Source: DASRFA01 sp035651755 (GTDB lineage Bacteria > Desulfobacterota > Binatia > UBA12015). Taken from it: DNA of 64,000 nucleotides. The DNA lies in contig DASRFA010000040.1 of assembly GCA_035651755.1 (NCBI GenBank), positions 248,001 through 312,000 of the forward strand, written 5' to 3'. Positions 32,818 through 40,456 of this stretch are shown piece after piece. The notes below the pieces were generated by a model. That model did not search any database and was not told the DNA's origin. It saw only the letters and a program-made list of their open reading frames with translations. How positions within the stretch are numbered: position 1 is the stretch's first letter; every line of letters starts with the position of its first letter. A program made the translations under genes and the position numbers.

Positions 32818-34331
32818 AGAGGATGCTCGGTAGACCATCCGGCGAGGAGTCCAAGGAGTCTATCCCAAGTTCGAGGTATGCCTCGATGCGGTCCACCGTT
32901 TGAGGATTTCCAGCGGTCAGCAATGAGCGAAAACGGGATATCCAGTGCCACGTCGAGCGTTTTGCCGGCCACCTCTCGGTTCGAGGTGACGGTTTCGATG
33001 AGTTCTCGCCTTTCCGCCGGAAAGGCTGATTCGTAGGTCTGGTAGGCGCTTTCCGCGAGTTCGAGGATCTTCGCGAGCCGTTGTGCTGGTCCCTCGTTGT
33101 CGTCGGCAAGGGCGCGCTTTCGGTCGAAAAGGGCAATGCGTTCTTCGAGGAGCTTACGTTTGCGATCCTCGAAGATCTCTCGCTCGAGAGCTCCGTCGAG
33201 AAAGGCGTCGGTGAGCCTCTCGAGGCGCTCGCCCACCTTGGCGAGCTGGAGATCCGTATCGCGAAGCTGAGCCTCACGGGTCTGGCTCCACTCGGCCTTG
33301 ATCGACTCGATCTTGGCTCGCGCATAGGCAACCTCGGCCGGCGCGAGCCGGACCTCGGCGAGCTTGTCGCGAACGACATCCTCGACGTGGTCCTCTCGGA
33401 TTCCCCGCGTGAGGCATCGCTTCGTGTGACATCGGTAGTAGACGCGGCCCTTCTGACGTTCGCCAATGAGAGAGAAGGCGCAGAGCCGGCACCGGATGAG
33501 TCGTCGAAAAAGGAAGTCGTGCCGGAGGGGTCGCCTGTTCGTCTTGCCGGCGAGAATCCGTCCGACCCGCTCGAATAGAGCCTTCGGGACGAGCGGCTCG
33601 TGGGCGCCCTGGAATGTCTCACCCGTTCGGGTGATCCGGATGATTCCGACGTAGAAGGGGCAGTGCAGGATCTTGGCGAGTCCGCCGAGCGTGACCGTCT
33701 TGCCGCGCCGGTTCCGAAAACCAAGCTGCTGAAGCTCGGCGCCGAGCGTCTCGAGCGAGTAGCGGCCCGTCGCGTACAGCTCGAAGGCTTGTCGCACGAG
33801 CGGTCCGGCGACAGGGTCGATCGCCTTGGGTTTCCCTGCGCCGCGATCGAGGTAGCCGAGCGGAGCAGGAAGAGGATAAACGCCCTGCTTGAGGCGTCCG
33901 TAGAACCCTTTCTTTACCTCGTCGCGGAGGTTCCGAATGTAGTCGGCCGCGATCACCGCCTGTAGGTCCGCGGTCAGCCGTCCGCCTCGGGTCTGGAGGT
34001 CGAGGGTCTCGTTCGCCGTGAAGACGCCGATCCCAGCCTCTGAAAGCTCACCGATCTCAGCCCAGTCCTTCATGTTCCGGGCACCGCGATCGATCTTGTG
34101 GAGGATGAGGCCGTCGGCCCGTCCGCGCTTCAAAAGCCGGATCATCTCCGTGAAGACAGCGCGTCCTCTCTTCGCCGCGGTCTCGCGCTCCTCGAACCAC
34201 CGGCTGATCCTGAGGTCTGATCGTTCCGCGAATCGCACGATCGCGTCTCGCTGCTCCTGGAGCGAGACGCCGTGAGTTCCCTGTCGTTGGGTCGAGACCC
34301 GGATGTAGGCGAAGACGCGTTTGATGGTGAT
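32811..34331 (-). pseudogene. Large serine recombinase without a canonical start codon
   Basis: The frame contains the resolvase N-terminus VFAYIRVSTQRQG with catalytic Ser, then LILHKIDRGARNMKDW, a recombinase domain, a zinc-ribbon (RCRLCAF, CHTKRC) and a coiled-coil tail. No ATG, GTG or TTG occurs between the upstream TAG (34365-34367) and GTG 34238, and starting at 34238 would remove the catalytic Ser. The natural start would be the ATC at 34331 (reading ITIKRVFAY). The frame is the same as the 59-codon gene upstream, separated only by TAG. It is either inactive, read through, or uses a rare start. Confidence 0.7.
32862..32896 (+). repeat. 35-bp direct repeat, copy 2
   Basis: It differs from 31411-31445 at four positions, all within the TCCGACAC/CTCGATGC octet. 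This copy lies inside the 3' end of the recombinase gene. Confidence 0.75.
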
Positions 34332-34364
34332 GGCGAGTTGGGCTGATACGAGACCTTTGACTTT

Positions 34365-34544
34365 CTATGATACCGACTCGCTGGGTCGCGCGTCAATCAA
34401 TGACTCCTTGTGGTCGGCGATCCGTACCACGAGCGCGATGTAGCGGTCGAAGTTGAGCTGCGCGCGCTCGAGCTCTTCCACGCTTAGACTCGGGTAGAGC
34501 TTGCGGAACATCTCCTTGATTTCGAGCTCGATGTCACGGTCCAT
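34365..34544 (-). CDS. Small helical protein preceding the serine recombinase
   Basis: A 59-residue protein from ATG 34544, with core MFRKLYPSLSVEELERAQ and NFDRYIALVVRIADH, paralogous to 31550-31747. It ends at TAG 34365-34367, after which the same reading frame continues directly into the recombinase. Position and conservation suggest an accessory or leader role for the recombinase. Confidence 0.6.
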   Translation of the reverse strand: MDRDIELEIKEMFRKLYPSLSVEELERAQLNFDRYIALVVRIADHKESLIDARPSESVS

Positions 34545-34652
34545 GAGTGAAGCGTAGCGCTCATGGGTGTCGGCCGAAGGCGGGGAGATGTGCTGTCCGT
34601 GGCAAATCCCCCATCCTTCGCGACGACGATGATGGCGCGTACCGTTTCGAGC

Positions 34653-36014
34653 ATGGAACAATTCACTCACATCGCAGACACCGGCGCTCTTCAGCACCGC
34701 ATTCCGATCGTCTCGTCGGTCGAGGAAGACGGGCGGACGGTCGAGATGGTCTACGACCCGAAGCGCAAGAAGACCGCCTTCGCAGTCTGGAAGGACGAGA
34801 AGTGGACGCTCGAGCTCCAGGTCGATGCCGGTCCCAACCGGAAGCTCGTCCCCTACTCGCCCTACAATAACCTCATCAAGAACCGGATCATCCTCTTCCC
34901 CGCGGGGCCCGAAGAGTACGGCTCCGAGCGCGAGCTCGTGGACCGCATCCAGGCGTTCATCCATCGCTACGTTGATCTGAGCCCGCTCTTCGAGCGCATA
35001 GCCGCCTACTATGTCCTTTTCTCCTGGCTTTACGACGGCTTCAACGAACTCCCATACCTCCGTGTCCGAGGAGATCCTGGAAGCGGCAAGACCCGATTCC
35101 TCCTGACCGTCGGCTCTCTCTGCTACAAACCGATCTTCGCGTCGGGCGCCTCGACGGTCTCACCGCTCTTCCGGCTTCTCGACACCTTCCGGGGAACCCT
35201 CATCATCGACGAGGGCGACTTCCGCGTCTCCGACGAGAAGGCGGAGGTCGTCAAGATCCTCAACAACGGCAACGCCCGCGGCTTTCCAGTCCTCCGGACG
35301 CAGGCGTCGGAGAAGGGGGAGTTCAACCCCAGGGCCTACCAGGTCTTCGGTCCCAAGATCGTCGCCACCCGGGGGCACTTCGACGATCGGGCGCTCGAGA
35401 GTCGCTTCATCACCGAGGAGATGGGCAGCCGGCGGCTCCGCAACGACATCCCGATCAACCAGCCGGTCGACTCGGCGGAGGAAGCCGGGCACCTCCGCAA
35501 CCAGCTCCTCCTGTTCCGGTTCCGGAATCGGGGGAAGCGGACATCGGACGAGAGCCTCGTAGATCGCTCTGTCGAGCCCCGGCTCAACCAGGTGTTCGTG
35601 CCGCTGCTCTCAGTCATCGACGACCCGGAGACGAAGCGCGAACTCCACGATGTCGCTCGCCGCTATCACCGCGAGATCGTCGCCGATCGCGCGATGGACA
35701 CCGAGGCCCAGGTACTCGAGGTGATCTGCGAACTGTCAGCTTCACCCGACACACCGCGCGTGTCGGTGGGCGACGTCACGCGCGTGTTCACCGAGCGCCA
35801 CGGCGAGGACTACGACCGGAAGGTCACCTCGAAGTGGATCGGTATGCTGATCCGTCGCCGTCTCGGCCTTCGGGCACAGAAGAGCCACGGCACCTTCGTG
35901 ATCCCGCCCGAAGAACTCACGCGTCTCCCGCTCCTCCGCGAACGATACGGCCTCGACCTCTCGGAAGATCGGGTGGACATGGGGGACGTTGGGGACGTTG
36001 CCGAGGCAGGTTAA
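34653..36014 (+). CDS. AAA+ ATPase, possible replication helicase of the element
   Basis: The 453-residue protein has YLRVRGDPGSGKTRFLL (Walker A), RGTLIIDEGDF (Walker B), PKIVATRGHF (sensor 1) and DDRALESRFI as arginine-finger region. A C-terminal winged-helix-like part follows. It resembles the motor of D5/P4-type replication helicases but lacks a recognisable primase. In-frame ATGs at 34629/34632 are alternatives. It is divergent from the recombinase and followed by XRE and RuvC-like genes. Confidence 0.6.
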   Translation: MEQFTHIADTGALQHRIPIVSSVEEDGRTVEMVYDPKRKKTAFAVWKDEKWTLELQVDAGPNRKLVPYSPYNNLIKNRIILFPAGPEEYGSERELVDRIQAFIHRYVDLSPLFERIAAYYVLFSWLYDGFNELPYLRVRGDPGSGKTRFLLTVGSLCYKPIFASGASTVSPLFRLLDTFRGTLIIDEGDFRVSDEKAEVVKILNNGNARGFPVLRTQASEKGEFNPRAYQVFGPKIVATRGHFDDRALESRFITEEMGSRRLRNDIPINQPVDSAEEAGHLRNQLLLFRFRNRGKRTSDESLVDRSVEPRLNQVFVPLLSVIDDPETKRELHDVARRYHREIVADRAMDTEAQVLEVICELSASPDTPRVSVGDVTRVFTERHGEDYDRKVTSKWIGMLIRRRLGLRAQKSHGTFVIPPEELTRLPLLRERYGLDLSEDRVDMGDVGDVAEAG

Positions 36015-36103
36015 CCAAGAAGACCGAGAAGAGACAATGCGTGGATTCTCCGGGGCCGTCGACCTTCCGATGGCCGGACAATGTCCCCCAAGTCCCCAAC
36101 GTC
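35985..36103 (+). repeat. GC-rich inverted repeat between ATPase and XRE genes
   Basis: GACGTTGGGGAC (35985-35996) recurs as its exact complement GTCCCCAACGTC (36092-36103). The left arm is itself partly duplicated (GGGGACGTTGGGGACGTTG). The left arm overlaps the last codons of the ATPase gene. Confidence 0.55.
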
Positions 36104-36150
36104 TACCCGCGACGGGGAGGAGGTGGGCCGGCGGAAGAATGCACAGCTTG

Positions 36151-36188
36151 TCCACAAAAAATGTACCATTCGGCAACATTCCCACCCT
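36151..36188 (+). promoter_or_regulatory. Shared operator-like repeat, copy B, upstream of XRE gene
   Basis: TCCACAAAA, a 12-base variable part, then CGGCAACATTCCCACCCT, matching copy A at 31441-31478 (16 of 18 in the second block). It ends 37 bases before the XRE start, a position suited to autoregulation. Confidence 0.5.
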
Positions 36189-36224
36189 GTAGCGATTGGG
36201 AGATCGGGATGATGCTGGAAGTGT

Positions 36225-36596
36225 ATGGCGCAGGAAAAACTCCCCAACTATCTCCGTGCCTATCGGAAGCGTTCCGGTCTCTCGCAGCGAGAGATGGCGT
36301 TCTTGTTGGGATGCCGTAGTGCCGCCAAGATCTCTCGATACGAGCGGTATTTCCGACGACCGAACCTCGAGACGGCTCTCACCTACGAGATCATCCTCAA
36401 CACTCCCGCTCGGGAACTCTTCGCGGGTACGTTCGAGCAGGCTGAGAAGGTTGCGCGACGACGCGCGCACCTCCTCCAGATCCGGCTCCAACGAAGACGC
36501 GAAGATCCGCGGCTCGATCGCAAACTCGCAACGCTCACGATCATCACGCGGCGGCCACCAGACGATCTTGATTACCGGCTCGAACCGCTTCCGTGA
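36225..36596 (+). CDS. XRE-family regulator paired with RuvC-like protein
   Basis: The 123-residue protein has an HTH around LRAYRKRSGLSQREMAFLLG and AAKISRYERYFRRP, followed by an arginine-rich helical tail. It overlaps the next gene by four bases (GTGA). This small XRE protein next to a RuvC-like protein is a pair I know from mobile regions. It may repress its own operon through the repeat at 36151. Confidence 0.75.
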   Translation: MAQEKLPNYLRAYRKRSGLSQREMAFLLGCRSAAKISRYERYFRRPNLETALTYEIILNTPARELFAGTFEQAEKVARRRAHLLQIRLQRRREDPRLDRKLATLTIITRRPPDDLDYRLEPLP

Positions 36597-37084
36597 GGAG
36601 AAGGCTTGTTCGTGTTCTCGCGATCGATCTCAACACCCGAGGCTTCGGCTTCGTGGTTCTTGAAGGTCAGGACCGACTGGTCGACTGGGGTCTGCGCGAC
36701 ATCCGTGAGAACAAGGAGAGGGCCACACTTGAAAAGATCGGCGCACTCGTCCGGCTCTACAGGCCGTCGGTTCTCGTTCTCGAGGATGTCGACGACCCGA
36801 GTTCCCGGAGGGGTCCCCGGATCGGAAAGACTGTCCGCCAGGTCGTGAACCTCGCAACCCAGGTACGAGTCGGTGTCCAGCCAGTCTCTGCCGCCAAGGT
36901 TCGCGGCGTCTTCGCACGTCACGGTGCCGAGAACAAACATGAGATCACGGGTGTGATCGTCGCTCGTTTCCCGGAGCTCGCTCCGCATCGGCCGCCGCGA
37001 CGACGTCTCTGGATGAGCGAAGACCAGCGACAGGCCGTCTTCGATGCGGTTGCGATGGCGATTGCCGAGCTTTCGAAACCATGA
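36593..37084 (+). CDS. RuvC-like (RNase H-fold) resolvase
   Basis: The 163-residue protein shows the RuvC-like layout: VLAIDLNTRGFGFVVLEG as strand 1 with catalytic Asp, VLVLEDVDD with the second acidic cluster, and SEDQRQAVFDAVAMAIA with the C-terminal Asp. It starts at GTG 36593. It may resolve recombination intermediates of the element. It is much diverged from host RuvC. Confidence 0.7.
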   Translation: MRRRLVRVLAIDLNTRGFGFVVLEGQDRLVDWGLRDIRENKERATLEKIGALVRLYRPSVLVLEDVDDPSSRRGPRIGKTVRQVVNLATQVRVGVQPVSAAKVRGVFARHGAENKHEITGVIVARFPELAPHRPPRRRLWMSEDQRQAVFDAVAMAIAELSKP

Positions 37085-37183
37085 ACGAAGAAGCCGACCG
37101 GCTCACCCGGTTGGCTTTGAGAGGTCGCTCGAGAGGAGAGGGGCTACCGCTTACGTGCGCCTCAAGCGGGACGCGGCGCGATA

Positions 37184-38539
37184 CTACTTGTGGCCAGTGA
37201 GCGCTATTGTCGCCGGGGGGCGCCCCAGTGCTGCATACTCGGAGTATGGAATCGTAAGCGTGCCGTTGAAAGTCCCGGGCGTGGGGGGCGTGAATGTTAC
37301 CGTGATGAAATCGTCGCCCGACGTTCCAGACACCGTCACGAAGCTTGTGCCGCCGTCAATTCTAAACGTGGATGTCGGTGACGACGACACCGTTGCGGTG
37401 CCGCTCATGACGTCGCAGCCCGGCTGCGTCCGTATAGTAAAGTCTTGGAATCGTGCGGTCGGCACCTGTCCGTAGTCAAAGGGGCTAGGCGGCGTGATGT
37501 CGTAGGAGCACACCGGTCCCCTACGCAGTCGAACCGTATATGATCCTCGCGCGTCGCCGACGCGCGATGTCACCGCGATCTTCCACTTCTTTGTCCCAGT
37601 ACTCGGTATCGGTGGATCGTACCAACAAGCTGTCCCGGTGAGCTGGCCATCGCAAGAGTCTCTATCGCCAACATACGCGTTGGATGGATCGTACAATGAG
37701 ATCCGCGGCTGAAATCCTCCATCGCTAGTGACGTCAATAGCGAACAGTTCATTCGGGGCTCGTGTAAAGGAATAGTAGTCCGCCACTCTATTCGGTATCT
37801 GATCCCAAATACAGTCGCCGTCCGCCAACGCTCCGCTTATCGTATTGCCGTAACTGATACTGGTTGCCGCGCATCCCGCGTTCCCGGACTGAACCGGGCG
37901 CAACCAACCAAGCACCGGAAACACGCCATCTCTGGGAGCAATATAGTAGTTCGGTAGATGCGTCGCGTCGAACGTCAGCACCTTCCTGCCAGATGGCGAA
38001 TAGTTCTGCTCTACGAGGGTGACGTCTGCATTCGTTACACTTTCTACGATAGCGACATGCCCACAGGGATTTCTCCCACCTGGGCCGAATACCATGATGT
38101 CATTTGGAGCTGGAGGAGTCGTCCCGTTGTTTGCAAACCGTGTCGTCTGGTGATTCGTATAGAAGTCGTTATTCGTATAGAATTGGCAAGCACAGCCGCA
38201 CCCCATGGCACATGTGTCCGGAGGTGCACACGACCTATCGCCCAGGCGCGGCCACTGCGTCGTGTCCATGCCTAGTCCAACTCTATAAAAGCGGCGCACG
38301 AACTCGACACACTGATACTGCAATCCGTCCTTCCCGTCACCGCAGCACCACTCTAGCTTGCCTTGTTTTGGCGCATTTGAGCACGCTGGTGCCTGAGGTG
38401 CCTGTGCTGGATAAGCAAGCGCCGTTTGGGCTCCGCAACCAGGGTCTGCAGATGCGCGATCAAAGTAGACGACAGACGTCAGAATGAACAAGCACCCCGT
38501 AGCGACCGTACGGGGCGTCACTGTGCGCGAGTGCCTCAC
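37184..38539 (-). CDS. Secreted CHAP-domain cell-wall hydrolase-like protein
   Basis: The protein of 451 residues has a signal-like N-terminus. A CHAP-type peptidase/amidase domain has QYQCVEFVRRFY (Cys77), PCGHVAIVESV (His161) and TLVEQNYS. A PPC-like domain follows (ISYGNTISGALADGDC, YYSFTRAPNELFAIDV). The end is an ASH/choice-of-anchor-like domain beginning SPFDYGQVPTARFQDFTI. An unusual cysteine-rich stretch (CAMGCGCACQF) lies between. It starts at GTG 38539, overlapping the upstream secreted-protein stop by four bases. Confidence 0.7.
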   Translation of the reverse strand: MRHSRTVTPRTVATGCLFILTSVVYFDRASADPGCGAQTALAYPAQAPQAPACSNAPKQGKLEWCCGDGKDGLQYQCVEFVRRFYRVGLGMDTTQWPRLGDRSCAPPDTCAMGCGCACQFYTNNDFYTNHQTTRFANNGTTPPAPNDIMVFGPGGRNPCGHVAIVESVTNADVTLVEQNYSPSGRKVLTFDATHLPNYYIAPRDGVFPVLGWLRPVQSGNAGCAATSISYGNTISGALADGDCIWDQIPNRVADYYSFTRAPNELFAIDVTSDGGFQPRISLYDPSNAYVGDRDSCDGQLTGTACWYDPPIPSTGTKKWKIAVTSRVGDARGSYTVRLRRGPVCSYDITPPSPFDYGQVPTARFQDFTIRTQPGCDVMSGTATVSSSPTSTFRIDGGTSFVTVSGTSGDDFITVTFTPPTPGTFNGTLTIPYSEYAALGRPPATIALTGHK

Positions 38540-39714
38540 GGAACGAGCCCCGCGACCAAATCTCGCAACAGGCGACGCGCGGCGTCTGGATCTGCGTACC
38601 CAAGCGCATCTAGGTTGTTTTCCGTCGTAAACATCACGCTGACCACCTTCGATCGATCCGCGGCCATCAGGAACGCCGCCGGCAAAGGCGGACCCTCATA
38701 GGTTTCTGGTATGGATGCGCCGGACAGCAGCGCCTCGCGTCCATCGGGGAACGATACGAACTCGTATGTCCCTGCTGCAGTCAACGTTCCGTTCGGGTCA
38801 ACGTTTGCCGCAAACCACGCACTCAGCGATGCATTTGAGTTATTGTCCTCGACGAGCAAATGAAAGGCATCGGTGGACGATCCGACGGTGTCTTGCAGCG
38901 GTACGACAACCATCTCGTAGCCACTAAGACCGGTACCAGCGGTCGAGGCAGCCGTCGGAGTGCCTACATTCTCTGCCGGTAGTGGGACGGTCACGGTCAC
39001 ATCCGAGACGGACTTCGCCGGCCATGGATACAGTTCGCCAGCCAGTCTTGTGACCGTCGCATCGATAGTCTCAGTCAAGGCGGCTGCATTACCCGTCGTC
39101 GCGCAACCACCCTTTGCTTCGGCTCGAGCGAATTGGCGGGCCAAACCGTCGTGCGCCTTAGAAAGAGCGCGGGCTAAGAGCGCGCCGTTGAGCTTCTTCC
39201 GATTCTTCGCCTGCGCGGAAAGAGAACTCGACGTCGTTGAAGCCGTCGCTCGCAACTTGGCGCCACCGCATGCCGATGGTGCAGCGCCTGGCGACAACGA
39301 CGCGGCGACAGTATCAGCGAAGTTTAGAAGCTCTGTTTCAACCGTTTGGCTATCGGCAGATGTAGTACATCCGCCTCTACTTTCCAACATCGTGAAGGCC
39401 GCGGCGAATTTCGACGCCGCCTTATCACGGCACGATGTTGAGACTGCGGCACCGGACTCAGCGGCGACCGCGTGGCATATAAGCACTGCCTTCGCGAATT
39501 TGGCAGCAGATTGAAGCTTTCCAGACTGGCAGACCGCAGCAGGGTTCGCAGCGGCGGCATCCGCGTCACCTTCGAGAATAGACCACACGTGGTCACGTAC
39601 CTGGAGCGGCCTCACCGGTAAGGACGTGTAGCGGGGCGTAAGATGAGGCGCGATGACGATGGTCAGTGCCACGAACATGCAGCCGACTGCACAGAGGATT
39701 GCGATGCGTCTCAT
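38536..39714 (-). CDS. Secreted protein with two C...GGC repeats
   Basis: It starts at ATG 39714 or 39732 with a signal/anchor (MRRIAILCAVGCMFVALTIV). Repeat 1 has CQSGKLQSAAKFAKA, CHAVAAESG, KFAAAF and ESRGGC. Repeat 2 has CGGAKLRA and AEAKGGCATTGNAAALTETID but has lost the inner cysteines. Repeats of this type are, to my knowledge, abundant in secreted proteins of Binatota/deltaproteobacterial genomes. The C-terminal 150 residues contain β-rich sequence of unknown fold. It is coupled to the CHAP gene. Confidence 0.6.
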   Translation of the reverse strand: MRRIAILCAVGCMFVALTIVIAPHLTPRYTSLPVRPLQVRDHVWSILEGDADAAAANPAAVCQSGKLQSAAKFAKAVLICHAVAAESGAAVSTSCRDKAASKFAAAFTMLESRGGCTTSADSQTVETELLNFADTVAASLSPGAAPSACGGAKLRATASTTSSSLSAQAKNRKKLNGALLARALSKAHDGLARQFARAEAKGGCATTGNAAALTETIDATVTRLAGELYPWPAKSVSDVTVTVPLPAENVGTPTAASTAGTGLSGYEMVVVPLQDTVGSSTDAFHLLVEDNNSNASLSAWFAANVDPNGTLTAAGTYEFVSFPDGREALLSGASIPETYEGPPLPAAFLMAADRSKVVSVMFTTENNLDALGYADPDAARRLLRDLVAGLVP

Positions 39715-39739
39715 ACTTATAAAGTTTAACATAGCCGCG

Positions 39740-40110
39740 TCATAATCTCGAGCAAAGCAGGCCGATCCTATGGGTCGGCTGCACTGAGCGTGTGGGTTGT
39801 GAGATCGCACCGTCATGGGCGAACGACCGATAAGACCCAGCGGCGATCAGGACGTGGTCGAGAACTCGGATGCCGAGGATATCGCCGGCCTCTTTGAGGC
39901 GCTGGGTGAGCGGTCGGGTCTCCGGAGACGACTCAGGATCTCCCGAGGAGTTGTTGTGGGCAAGGATCAGCGACGCAGCGTTCCCGATGATCGCCGCCTT
40001 GAGGACCTCGCGCGGATGGATCAGCGAGGCCGTGAGGCTGCCCACCGAGACGGTGTTCAAGCCCATCGCCCTCCCTTTGCCGCGGACGAGTACAATAAGG
40101 AATTCGCTCG
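39740..40110 (-). pseudogene. radC: radC copy, N-truncated and catalytically dead
   Basis: It reads SEFLIVLVRGKGRAMGLNTVSVGSLTASLIHPREV, given here only as segments FLIVLVRGKGR and GLNTVSVGSLTASLIHP, then ILAHNNSSGDPESSPET and GIRVLDHVLIAAGSYRSFA. The JAMM motif HNHPSGD has become HNNSSGD, losing a zinc ligand. An in-frame TGA precedes FLIV and the upstream part is lost. The tail is replaced by unrelated codons. Confidence 0.75.
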
Positions 40111-40456
40111 GTCAAGCAGATTGATCGTTGGAAGGGCACCCGGGCGGGAGATGCCGTCGCTCTCTACATCTCTCCACGGAAGGCTTCCGGTACATTTGAA
40201 CGAAAAATGACTCCTCGTCGCCGTTGGGGGCCTGCATGGGGCGGCCGGGTGATAATCTCGAGATGCTCGCGAGGTTTGTCGATGGCTCACCCCGTTCTCA
40301 GCCGATCGAGGGACGGCAGGCATTGGGCAATGGAATAGCTCGGCTTTCGCGTTCCGCCGGGAGGTTCCGAAACGCCGTTGGGCAATGGTGGGCGTGACAA
40401 GGATTCATTGCTCCCGACCTCTCAGGTGTGATTTTGAGAGCAGTGGAGGGCGGGCC

